In this document: in pieces, positions 32,672 to 43,108 of the stretch
Position numbering within the stretch: position 1 is the first letter of the stretch
Layout: every line of letters begins with the position of its first letter
NCBI GenBank assembly: GCA_001632425.1
Contig: KV425564.1
Span: 62,001 to 126,000, forward strand
Source: Neolentinus lepideus HHB14362 ss-1
Lineage: Eukaryota; Basidiomycota; Agaricomycetes; Gloeophyllales; Gloeophyllaceae
DNA: 64,000 bases
Reading direction: 5' to 3'
Notes under the pieces: model-generated
Told to the model about the DNA's origin: nothing
Database searches by the model: none
Seen by the model: only the letters and a program-made list of their open reading frames with translations
Program-made: the position numbers and the translations under genes

Positions 32672-34331
32672 CTATGCCTTGCGCTGCCTCTGCACTGCCA
32701 TAGACGACTGCCTCCAGGCCCGCGCTGCCGCTCCCGGTCTTCGTAATGCTACCAAAAGGTGAATCATGCTTGTTAACAATGCAACACTGCCAGCTTGATG
32801 GCATGCTGCGAGCGATACAGGTACGAGGTATAAGAGTGTCGAGATACCCAGGATTACTTGGATATTCGCGACACCGAAGGCCACGGCTGCGAAGCGCTTC
32901 GCCATCGGTGTCAGGATTGTTTGGTAAGCAGGCCTACGTGAAGCCAAGTATAAGGCTGCGGTGGCAAAATATGTTGTTGTTGCCTTGTTACAAGGATGTA
33001 ATAAGGAACAGGACATGCAATCACTAGGATACTACACTACGTACCAATAATCGATGATCAAATTGGACAGTAGTTGGGTTTTCGAATATGTTGCGCCACC
33101 ATATATCGGAGCCACTAGGGTCTTTGGCGTATGCAGGGTCGAATAGTTCGTTTGCAGGAGGCGCCAAACGACCACCCATCAACGGGAACTCATTGTACAC
33201 CAGACCAGCGTCTAGTCCTGCGACAAATGCACCTGTGGAAATAACGTCTGATGATCTGTCCACAGATCGCTGCAGAAAGGTACACACCTGATAAGGCGGT
33301 AAGGAATACAAGACTTGTCAGCACCCAAGACGCTCTAGAAAAGCGCTTGATTTGAGGATTCGCAAGCACCACTTTCCAGGATGCACCGTCCTTGAGCCCA
33401 CTCCAAGCACCCTTCGTTGCGTATTTCCAATCAAAAAGGGCAGCTAGGCCAGTACCGAGCATGCCCGCATACAGCACGAACGCCGTCCCCAGATGCGCCG
33501 CCAGGCGGTACTGTGACACGCGAGGAATAGAGTTGGTCTCCAGGATCGAGTCTTCCAGACCAGACTTGACCATGTACCATCCGAGGAAGCCCTGCAAACC
33601 GATGAGCGCGGCCATGGCGATAAGCTGCCGTGGCAGAGACGAGGTGAGCTGCTTCCGTAGCGCGAAGTAGGCCAAAGGGACGACGAAAGTGATGCCGATG
33701 ATACGGCCGAGGACACGGTGGCTCCATTCCATCCAGAAGATGCTCTTAAATTCATCGAGTGAGATGGAATGGTTCAGCCTTTTGGTAATATGGGCATGAG
33801 ACGTTCCAAGATATGTCATGGGTGGACGTACAATTTGAACTCGGGAGTAGCTTTGTACTTCTCGAACTCTGCTTCCCATTCATCTTGGCTCAGAGGAGGC
33901 AGGATTCCGGTGATGGGTTTCCACTCAGTTATACTCAGACCGGACTCAGTGAGACGAGTGACACCACCAACAACGATGACGGCGAAGACCAAAGCAGACG
34001 AGAATAATAGCCAACGACCGACTGCTGGTGGGGAAAGCGTCGGTAGAGGTGGGGCAAGGGCATCAGCATTCTGTTGGGCACTATTAGAAGAGAAGAAACG
34101 CGGCTCAAGAGACTTGACTTTCGCCGACGCAAACGCTTGATTCGCAAGAGCGGCATAACATCTTGAAGGTTTCAGGATTCCCCGAAGCCCTTTTGCTGTC
34201 GCGCCCGGAATTTGTGCATGTACCCTTCCGATTACGGAGGGAGTACTATGGATGGCTCTTACACATGGTAAAGCCCTTTTCACCGCTAGCGAGTTAACTC
34301 TGAACGCCTTCGCGAATGCCGCAGAAAACAT
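32672..34331 (-). CDS. COX15: Heme A synthase, mitochondrial
   Basis: Exons 34331-33832, 33778-33288, 33232-33045, 32983-32672; 496 aa. Cox15 oxidises heme O to heme A for cytochrome c oxidase in the inner mitochondrial membrane. The amino end is Arg/Ser/Ala-rich without acidic residues, a matrix targeting sequence. About eight membrane segments follow. The conserved histidines are visible in [26 protein letters not shown] and AACHQAGS, plus the motifs [16 protein letters not shown] and [16 protein letters not shown]. It shares a 178-bp promoter with the BolA-like gene. Confidence 0.95.
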
Positions 34332-34509
34332 GGCGCCACCCTGCAGGCACGTAGGGCACTGGGATATCGCAGAGCGAAAGGAAGGCCTGAGAGGACATTT
34401 ATGATTTCGGAGAGTGCAAAGTCTGCCAGTGGAAGCCCGGGTGTAGCCGGCGGCAGCTTTTTACAAATCCAAGCACTCTGGACTCTCTTCTCGAGACTCG
34501 AGCCTCGCG
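34332..34509. promoter_or_regulatory. Bidirectional promoter COX15 / BolA-like
   Basis: 178 bp between divergent ATGs of two mitochondrial metal-cofactor genes. No consensus box stands out. Confidence 0.5.
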
Positions 34510-34949
34510 ATGTATGCGTTTACTCGCAGTCTCATCCGGCCTGGCCTCTTCACAAGGAGCGCCAGGACGTTTTCTACGCGGCCGTCTAACCCGCCTGCCC
34601 CCCAGTTGGACGATGGAGAAGCAAATATCTACCACAAACTGAAGGAGAAGTTCAATCCTTCCGAACTGCTCGTTCAAGACGTCTCAGGTCCGTCGGGGCT
34701 TGAGTAATTCTGGTATGTTTTTCAGGGTTAAGACAACGACGCTGCCTACAGGAGGCTGCGGGTCCTTCTACGCAATTACCATCGCAAGTGATGCCTTTAA
34801 GGGCATACCGATCGTGAAACAGCATCGTATGGTTAATGACGTGCTGAAGAAGGAGTTTGAGGGCATTCACGGGCTACAAGTAAGTCTGTGCTTGGAGACC
34901 TCTGATATCTGCTTCTGACTCCTTGTAGTTAAAAACCATCCCCGTGTAA
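34510..34949 (+). CDS. Mitochondrial BolA-like protein (BOLA3/Bol3 type)
   Basis: Exons 34510-34687, 34752-34879, 34929-34949; 108 aa. BolA3 proteins act with monothiol glutaredoxin and Nfu1 to deliver [4Fe-4S] clusters in mitochondria. The first 30 residues (MYAFTRSLIRPGLF..RSARTFST) are a clear targeting peptide. The BolA fold follows: IYHKLKEKFNPSELLVQDVSG, GCGSFYAITIASDAFKG, and the signature KQHRMVNDVLKKEF. The Cys in GGCG fits the BolA3 class. The last exon is seven codons (LKTIPV and stop). Confidence 0.92.
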
Positions 34950-35567
34950 CCCTGACAGTCGCATCCCGATGAGCGAGCGAAGTGACGGTCCGTCGACCAT
35001 TAGACGAGCGATCGATCCTCCCGTTTACTTCGACGCACTGATGAGATCCTACTTCTCCGTATCTCACAGGCCATGATCTTGACGAGCACCATATACTGAA
35101 TTGTATACCTCTAAGTAATCCATGTAGTCTTGCCCACCTGCTGTAATCCATCGCACGCCCACGAGTCATTCAGAGCCTCCCCATACGGTAGCGCCAGATA
35201 CCTTCGTGCCTTGCGTCTGACGTGTCACTTTTGTTCGTGACCCTTGTGGATGTGAGTCTCCATTAATCCATTCCCTATTCGTTGGACGCATTCCTTGTTC
35301 TATATTACGTTTGAGGCCCATGATTTAATGCGGAAAACTATCTCAGCTACCTTCGGGCGGGGCTACGGGTTTTACTCCTATCTGATTATTTGTGTCATTT
35401 CGACCATGGACGTTGGAACTGCATGTTAACATTCCTCATCTAGGACTGTAATATTCTCTGCGAGTTTCGTTTAAGCATGCAGCAGAAACTTATAGACTTT
35501 CCTTAGGGTTATTCTCTGATACCAAATACAACTTTATTTTACTTTCGTCCTTAGCCGCGCAACACGC
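34950..35567. other. Convergent intergenic region
   Basis: About 620 bp between the BolA-like and SDR copy 3 stops. No further structure seen. Confidence 0.3.
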
Positions 35568-36919
35568 TTAGTATCTGTCCCGCGAGCTGATGACCGCGTC
35601 GCTAATCCTACCGTTCGCGATCAAGCCTTCAGTCTCGGGCTTGATGCTGGCCAGCATATCCTTGACCGACTTGGTCGTTTTCCATCCGATGGCCCTCGAC
35701 CTCTCAGCCTTGCACCGCGAGTTGGATCCCAGATACGCAGACTACAGGAGATTCGAAGATCAATATTCTTTTCTGCTTTTGTGCAAGATGAGGATGTACC
35801 CCTCCAAAATATTTCTGCATCTCCTCGTCTGTGAACGTCGTGGGCTCCTCGCTCTTACCACGACCGAGCTCGACGAGAACCTTCGCCACGGTCTTAACAA
35901 GGTCGTACATCAAGTAGTGATCACTCTCGCCGAAGTAGAAACCCTCCCGGCCGCTAGGGGTGTTCGGGTTCGCGGTGGCAGCATCATAAAGAACGATGTA
36001 CAGGTCGACAACTTTGCAAACGTCAGCACTCATAGAGTTCTCCAGAACAGTAAAACCGTGATTTACTCACTTTCATCAATGTGCACGCACGGCCAGATGT
36101 TCTTCCCCTCCCCAACCATGCCTCCCTGTCCCCTGTCCCAGCTCGCCTTGATCAAAGCTGGCACCTGCATAGAATGAGGGTTCGACACACCCTTGTCGTA
36201 TAGCGGGCCCTTGGCGATGCCATAGATGGTTGAAGGCAAGATGATGTGGGTGCGGACGTATCCCTCCTTGCCTGCCTCGCTGACGAGGATGTCGACGGGC
36301 CGGTGGGGCGCTGAAGGGGGCAGGCTCTCGATCAGAGGGATGTCGAGGTCAGAGTAGATAACGTCCGATGCGAACTTGCCAGCGGCGTTGTCGGAGATGA
36401 CGCCTGTCCCAGACTTGTATGTGTTGAGCGTTAGATGTGCTGATATATGAGGAGGGATGGTGCTATATGTGACTTACAGTGTGGATGAGGATTGGCACCT
36501 CGCCGGTCTCCGCGTGCCTCTTCTTGTGGCCCGCCAGGATGGCCTTCGCGGCTGCCACATCGTCACAATCCGCCTAGCAATTCGTTTCGACTAATCAGAT
36601 CCGAACTGCATGACCAAAGCTGGTACTCACTACCGTGAACACCACATTAGATTGTGCAGCAAGCGCCTCGAGCTTGTCCGTGTCCGAGTGCGAGCCTATG
36701 ATGGGCTTGACGCCGAAGGACTCGAGGAGTTTTGCTTTGTCTGGGTTGCGCACGAGCGCCGTAATCTCGAAAGATTTGGCATTAGGGTGCGACAGGAGAC
36801 GCTGAATGATGGAACCTCCGATGTAACCTGGCAGCAGTTATGTTTAATTTCCGTGGCTAGTGCACCCCAAAGGTGAAGATGGTACCTGTAGCTCCGGTCA
36901 GGAAGATTTTTGTGACCAT
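35568..36919 (-). CDS. SDR-type NAD(P)-binding protein, copy 3 (intact)
   Basis: Exons 36919-36886, 36827-36631, 36573-36478, 36413-36071, 36011-35800, 35741-35568; 351 aa. A Rossmann domain opens the protein: IFLTGATGYIGGSI, then ALVRNPDKAKLL and a polar IIGSHSD. Later segments are HTSGTGVISD, RTHIILPSTIYGIAKGP, GKNIWPCVHIDE and GREGFYFGESDHYL. The family resembles extended or atypical SDRs (NAD-dependent epimerase-like, fungal NAD(P)-binding proteins); substrate is unknown. Compared with copy 1 it lacks one intron (at the copy-1 11083-11147 position) and all donors are GT. It is the only copy in the window that can be translated without repair. Confidence 0.88.
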
Positions 36920-37325
36920 GGTGTTTTAGCGGTTGATCTGCTGGAACGGAATTCATGCTGCAGCGATAATCTACTTGAACGGGGCGTTAGTAATCAATAT
37001 CTAATCAGTCGAATGTGTAATGAAATGACGTCAAGCCGGCCGAGATATGTATATGATTACTGGGTGAGCGTACCTTCGCAATTCAGATCTTCAGACGCGA
37101 CTTCACTTGACACGACACCGTTCTATGCATAGCTCTATCGATCGATCATCTCGGCGCAGAGGACCACATACCAATCTCCTTGAGCGGGGTTACCTGCAGA
37201 TCTCGAACGAAAGAGCACAAGAAATGCAACAAGGTCTAGGAAAAAAAACCATCCACGAATGCATCATCTGGCTAAGGTATGAATATAGCAACACCACAGA
37301 AACTTCACAGCGTACCATCTACAAT
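36920..37325. other. Intergenic region upstream of SDR copy 3
   Basis: About 400 bp between the SDR start and the ICMT-like stop; presumably promoter and 3'UTR. Confidence 0.3.
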
Positions 37326-38101
37326 CTAGAAGACAAATGGTATCAATTTATACGGGACCCTCCGAGCCCACTCATCCCAGCTTTCTTGAAATTCTTCCCT
37401 CAGAGTCCGGTCTTCCAACCCGGTGCGATATACAGAGAACACCACAAGAGCCACCCAACTGCTCACCGCCGCCCCAACCAGAGTTTTCCCCACGAAAGTC
37501 TCCAAAACACCGCATTCCCTCAACCACGATCCTGGGCCGAAGAAGCATATGAAACTCCCTAGGAGACTCATCTCTCCGCTGGTATATGATGGATGCCGGA
37601 CCACCGAGTATGGACCAGTGGTGACCAACCGGTGTGAATGCTTGATGCTCAGTTGGTAGGTGAATAAGGCACCCAGAGCTTTGTAGCAGCGGTAACGAAC
37701 GTAGCCGCCAAGTACAGATAAGAGGGAGCCCGCAATGACAGTAGGTGTGAGTCGAATGTTGTCTACACATTGCCGTGGCCCCACAACCAGTGCTGAAAGG
37801 ATGTCCTGCGAGAGCTTCTGCTCTTGAAACTGGCTAGAGACGATAATAGCACCTTCACAGACGGTACCGAGCCATACAGCTGTCTGGCACATGGAAGTGA
37901 GCAAAAATATACGACTAGAGTATAAATTCCGTTGGAACAACTTACCTTGAACATTGTTGGCCACCACAGCACGAACTGACTGGGACGAGGGGCCGAATAT
38001 TTCTTCGTCTCCTCCGCCGAGACAGGCGGATTGGGGTTCGTCATCGTAGTATGAAGACCGAAGGCAGCTGCAAGCACTACTGGTATCCTGAGGAGCGACA
38101 T
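37326..38101 (-). CDS. Isoprenylcysteine carboxyl methyltransferase-like membrane protein
   Basis: Exons 38101-37946 and 37883-37326; 237 aa. The family (ICMT/PEMT fold) methylates a prenylated carboxyl group or related lipid substrate in the ER membrane using S-adenosylmethionine. Visible are four to five membrane segments, HRLVTTGPYSVVRHPSYTSG with the conserved His-Pro-x-Tyr, and the carboxyl signature EEFQESWDEWARRVPYKLIPFVF. It is close in length to Ste14-type enzymes (about 240 aa), but basidiomycetes carry many ICMT-like paralogues and the true a-factor enzyme cannot be told apart here. The ATG at 38101 gives a hydrophobic start. Confidence 0.82.
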
Positions 38102-38794
38102 GGCGTTGCTGTGACTTGGGCGCCATCCTCCCGAGCCGGCCACCTGTAATATACAGTTATCTCGGTCCAAAGAGATCCAAAAATACACTGAGAGCTGATT
38201 ATCCCTTGGGGGGACTTCGAACGAGCGGACAGGCGTTCCCAGGAGCCGATCGAATGTCGTAAATGCATGTAAGGGGGCCGACGTCTATCCGCGCGCTAAA
38301 AACACTGCGATACGAGGGAGAGCCATCCACCTGGTCTGTGCAGAGTTCCGCGGATCACTGAGTGGCTGTGTGTTCAGAGCGTCGCGGCCTGCTGTTTGGT
38401 CAGTCGATAATATCCGTACGCCATCAGGTCGACAACCTTACGTTACTTACTCTGACAGATGCTTGTACTCATTACGCTGTTCGGGTCTGTTTGCTCAAAA
38501 TTCAGTTAACTGGATGAAAACTTAGAAAGAAGATCAGCGGGACAGACGCGATGGCTTATCAGGACTCTCGAAACACGCACCCTGGCAATATGGCTCTTCG
38601 ATTCTTTACTGTCATATCACCAACGAACTCAGCTTCCAATGAACACTTACAATTCATCGATAACTATATTAACTGGGATGCGTGGCACAAGGTGGAATTG
38701 ACACAGAGGAATAAGAGCTAATCATTGAAGGCATGTCGATTGTCAAAAGTAGGATATAAGTATGCAGCCGGTGCTGGGGTGTTTCGACGGAAAT
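38102..38794. other. Intergenic region
   Basis: About 690 bp between the ICMT-like start and the EFM6-like stop. No exon, repeat or motif that I can support. Confidence 0.3.
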
Positions 38795-39862
38795 TCACGA
38801 TTTCTTAAAGAGCCTCAACAGAGATATAGCCTCTCGGGAATACACTGGCGTATTAGGATCATCCTGCACCTGCGGCAATCCGAAATCAAGAAGTAGTAGA
38901 GGGATTATGTTATTGAGCGAGCCGTACCTCTTCCCAAGTGAATCTCTTCCGCAACAGCGTAAAGAAACGCTTGTCAGCCTGAAACATACTCATTGTAAGT
39001 CTCACCGAGACACGATATAGGATAGTGCCCACTTTGCGTCGCTTCTTGTAACAGAAAAGAACCTCCGTACGAGCGTTGGACACGAGCTCATCCAGTGTCT
39101 CAACTAGGAGGGGAAAGGCGGGCTCAAAGTACACGCAATCCGCGGTAATGATGAGATCCGGCGATCGAGGTAACGTGTCTGGTATTGGTTTGCCCCTAGT
39201 TATTTGGGATTAGCGATGATCCTGCATCAAAAAGTAGCCGTACGTGCCAGTTGAGCTCAGCCACTTCTACGCAAGACGCAAGATCGTTCATCACAACGTT
39301 CGCCTTCATGATCTCCAAGAGCGGTCTATCGAATCAGATCATTGCATGAGTATTCGTTCGTTAAATAAGAATATGGATTTGGTGTACAGTTGGTCGGTAA
39401 TCCACGCGTTCCCTCCCAGGGCTCCAGCTACCAAGCCCACCAAGCCTGTACCACTCCCCAACTCGAGGATGGTCTTACCGCTGAGCGATTTACGACCCCT
39501 GAGAGCCAAATATGCTGCTAAAACCTGTGACGCGGTCCAGACTTGTGAGATTATGCCACTGCGCCATGATGGGACGGACAGATGCCATCAGTATGTCCTT
39601 GATGAGCTCAGAGACGCACTTCTCCTGCTGGCCATGCCAGCCCCCCGCAGCCCGGCGAAGCATCGACCTTGAGCAGGATCTGTATTTGTTCCTCGGGAGA
39701 ACCGCAGGTAAAGGAAAGCTGGACAATCTGGTTCTGCACTGAGACGGGCTGTGGAGGCAAGATCTCACTCTGCGATTCATCCGTCTTGCACAGATGACGC
39801 AGTGGATCAGCGAAATCCAACTCTTCCTCCATTTTCATCTGCTTTCCGATGTTGGTAGCCAT
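38795..39862 (-). CDS. Protein-lysine methyltransferase, EFM6/METTL21 type
   Basis: Exons 39862-39620, 39524-39388, 39325-39248, 39195-39033, 38978-38928, 38869-38795; 248 aa, close to yeast Efm6. Seven-beta-strand methyltransferase: GGLAWPAGEVLAAYL, the SAM loop LELGSGTGLVGLVAG, an acidic strand end (ITDQ), and ADCVYFEPAFPLL where METTL21 enzymes have a D/E-x-x-Y/F substrate motif. Efm6 methylates elongation factor 1A; that substrate is inferred from similarity. The intron 39247-39196 joins in frame only with a GC donor (TG|GCACGT). The nearby GT three bases downstream leaves a frame error, so this junction deserves checking. Confidence 0.8.
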
Positions 39863-40424
39863 GACGCTGCTCAGTGAATGCGTCGAGCCGGAAAAGATCA
39901 GAGTACCGCGAGTTGGCAGTGGCGTTGAAACGTTGATGCCACCACTCGCGTGGACGATGTCGATTACCCTCACTGTGCACAAGCTCGACAGGAACAAGCG
40001 CCGCTTAGCCAGGGTACCCGTGGACCTTGATAATTATAAGCGATAGCTGCTTGACTGATGTCCTGATGGCGGCACTCTGTGTTTGTCCACCGGGCTTCGG
40101 CTTTTGGTAAGTCCTTACCCAGCTACTACCGAATTTGTGTACTGATTTGTGACATGATATCTCGCCACATAGACGCCCGTATTCCTGAGGTACGGCTCAT
40201 CAGTGCATCAAAGCCGGAGCTAAATCCGCTCCTCCTCCTGATAAGTCGCAGCCCATGATGCTCCCATCACAGTCTCCGCTGTCTGTCTCTTGACCACCAC
40301 CAACGACTCCCTCACCGTTCTGCCAGCGGGCACGCTGAATCCCTGGATGGGTTTGGACTTTCTGGAGCCCCGTTCGCAACATTATACTCGCGTTGCGATC
40401 GTCAAGCGTGGAGATTTAGGGTCC
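39863..40424. promoter_or_regulatory. Divergent region EFM6-like / PPxY protein
   Basis: About 560 bp. The frame of the PPxY gene is open back to about 40290, so part may be coding or 5'UTR. Confidence 0.35.
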
Positions 40425-41246
40425 ATGTTTAATAACTTCAGAGGAAGGAAGCACCACGGGATACCCGAGTACAGTGTCGACGATGATTACGATTACGACC
40501 CTATACCCCACCAACGCTTGCTAGACAAGTCAGGTCCGTCGAGACTACGAACATCGCTATCATATTCCACCATATCATCCCATCTCACCGTCGCCAGTAC
40601 GAGCTCGAGCAGCAGCTCCTCAGATCAGGAACCCCCGTATCCTCCCACACCATCATACACCTCCGAATCCTTACCGGCGACACCCTCATCCACGTCCCCC
40701 TCGTCCTTTGACAGCAAATCACCTTTGCCTTTCGATCTCTCACCGCTGAGACCTAAGCGCAAGCCATGGTCCGGACGTGGTTCACAGGACTCCGAGCGAA
40801 TGGAGGTTCATGAAGAGCTCTCACGGAAACCACCTGTCTATGTGCGGGAAAGCCCTACGCCCGTTCGGCGACCCCTTCCTCTACTTCCAATATCGCCAAC
40901 ACGTTCATCAGCTGTCCCTCCCTTACTCATACCCGTAGATCACCCTCCTCCATATAGCGCGATACAACCATCCACACCACCAGATCATCATCGCAAACCA
41001 ATCCGTCCTTTACCAAAGCTCCCGTCGAGGAAGCACGCTGCAGCCCCGAGACCGGATCTTTCCGCGGTGTCTCCTCCACAATCATCTGCGAGAATAGCAC
41101 AGCTGGAGACATGGGCTTCCGCAGAAGAGGGGCTTCACCAGGTACCTGTTACAGAAGTAATTGACTGGGATGCTGTGGAGGCGGCGATGCTGTCCGCGGA
41201 CTCCGATGAGGAGGAGGATTCAGATTCCACCGTAGGACCGAGTTAG
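40425..41246 (+). CDS. Disordered Pro/Ser-rich protein with PPxY motif
   Basis: Single open exon. The ATG at 40425 (FNNFRGRKHHG) is preferred; another in-frame ATG is at 40347 and would add 26 residues. About 273 aa, largely disordered, with a poly-Ser run (about residues 61-68), Pro-rich stretches and an acidic end. DHPPPYSAI contains a PPxY motif, the ligand of WW domains such as those of Rsp5/Nedd4 ubiquitin ligases; KPPVYV and EPPYPPTPSY are weaker relatives. No membrane segment or enzyme motif. It may be an adaptor for a WW protein (inference). Confidence 0.7.
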   Translation: MFNNFRGRKHHGIPEYSVDDDYDYDPIPHQRLLDKSGPSRLRTSLSYSTISSHLTVASTSSSSSSSDQEPPYPPTPSYTSESLPATPSSTSPSSFDSKSPLPFDLSPLRPKRKPWSGRGSQDSERMEVHEELSRKPPVYVRESPTPVRRPLPLLPISPTRSSAVPPLLIPVDHPPPYSAIQPSTPPDHHRKPIRPLPKLPSRKHAAAPRPDLSAVSPPQSSARIAQLETWASAEEGLHQVPVTEVIDWDAVEAAMLSADSDEEEDSDSTVGPS

Positions 41247-43108
41247 TACTATGAGGTCGTCGTGAAGAGTTGGAAATAGGAGGAATGCTTCGGAAAGAGG
41301 AGACAGACACGTCATGTATTTCTTGCCACGACCATCACGTTCATTCACAACAGTCAAGGACTTGTTCTATTTGTTTTATCATTTCTTTATGTAAGTTATT
41401 CCATTTTGTTCTTCGCCGGCCACTGGTTCGGACAGTCCACTGCTTGCAGAATAGTATGTGATTTTGTAAAGAACCATGGATGGAACAAATTCTCCCTTAT
41501 CTCTTGCTTCTGCGATGTACCGCGTGTCTCAGCGCGGTCTGCTTGAGCTATATTAAAGGGCTGTGTATGTGCATGTACGTACGGTGACTGCCGGCGCAGG
41601 TTGGATAAAAAAACGCTGAAACGAAGATATACATAGTGCCATTAATCCCAGGCTGTCTAAGGATACCGTGGGAGTCCACGATCCGGGCCACCCTAGGATC
41701 CGGGCCACCTCTATATCTCGACAGATACAACACCTTCGACCAAACCGCTTGCGCGCATCTTGAGAACACCCCTATGGCACCCCACTGTCAAAATTTGAAG
41801 AGGATTGATGGAGGAATGGGAGAGTGACGGCTCCGACAAGTTGGAGGACTTTTGGTGTCTCAATCTGGTGAGACACCCCATTTTGCCATCGTTGCTCTCC
41901 TCCCGTTTCACCCCCATTCTTTTCAATATTATGCAAACAAATACTTTCGATGTCTGCCTTTCCTATGATATAAATTTTATAGAGGTGGAGCTAGGAAAGG
42001 GCACACCGTAATGATTATGAAAGTGGCCCGGAGATATCCTGGTTTTAGTGCTCATTTGACCCATCTTCAAACTTTGCATGTAGTTCTTTCAGTTTCCAAT
42101 GAATTTGCATGATGAGGGGATCAAAATGTTCACAAGACAGATACCTACAAGACTGTATATCTACTTCATAGAAAACTACAAGTCTGTGGGAGCTAGAGGG
42201 AATATACGCCGGAGTGGCCCGGATCTAGGTCCTAGACAGTACCCTGTATTCCGCGTTCCTCTCGTGGGTCACAGGCAAAAGACATTCCTTCCACGGGAAG
42301 CGCGCACGGATCCGGACAGTACTGAACGACCTATTTCAGCCCAGTGGCCCGATATGCAATTGCCATAAGCCGACAGGCCTCTCATCCGTTGAAATCTGGG
42401 TTGATTATCTTCGGCGGCAAGGTCTGGTTATATAACAATCTCGCAGCAAACGTATTGGCGTGTACCGGAGTTGTCTTACAGCCGTTGCTTACAGTAGTGC
42501 ATACTACGTACGGGAAGCTCTGACATTAATTCCAGCTGCCATTTAAAGTCCATCTGTCCGGCGCACCCATCCGAGATATCATCGATAGATATTAGACGTA
42601 TCTCCGGTCTTCAAGCTTCAAGAGCACAACCGTTAATTGAATGTAGAGGCACCAAACTGTGGCCAACAACCATCTTTACGCGAGAATCACCGCAAGGTAC
42701 TTGACTCTGAGTAGCGATCAACAAGGACCGAAGCGCGAAGTGTTTTGAGTTCTCGAAGACAGTACTTGCCCCGAGAGTGAGGCTTGAGCTTGCACTTCCA
42801 GAGCATGTGTGATATTCGGCGTCCTACTAGTTTGCCTTATGTCGACAGATGGGGGCATATGACTGTTTGTGCCTGGAATAACTGGTCATGCCTGCAATCA
42901 CAAAACACTCAAAACTAGTATCATAACGACTTCCTGTTACCGCCTTTCCAAGCATAGTCACTAGAAGTCTCACTCGAGAAACCTCAATATGAACATAAGG
43001 GACAGGCAGTGCGCGTCGTGCAAAGTTCGTGGTGGAGTGTCATAGATTCTTTGTATAGCACATAGCGGATACGTTCGCCGCTAGCTAGGGTTACATTCCG
43101 TGTGAGGA
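41247..43108. other. Gene-poor region with repeated GTGGCCCGGATC words
   Basis: About 1.86 kb without supportable exons. GATCCGGGCCACC occurs at 41680 and 41698, and its inverse GTGGCCCGGATC at 42214, with a partial copy at 42023. The rest is AT-rich and unremarkable. Confidence 0.4.
41680..42225. mobile_element. Possible non-autonomous inverted-repeat element
   Basis: The outer copies of GATCCGGGCCAC face each other 546 bp apart, flanked by CTAG-like bases. An internal inverse copy lies at 42023. No target duplication or coding capacity was established; this may be an eroded MITE. Confidence 0.4.
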
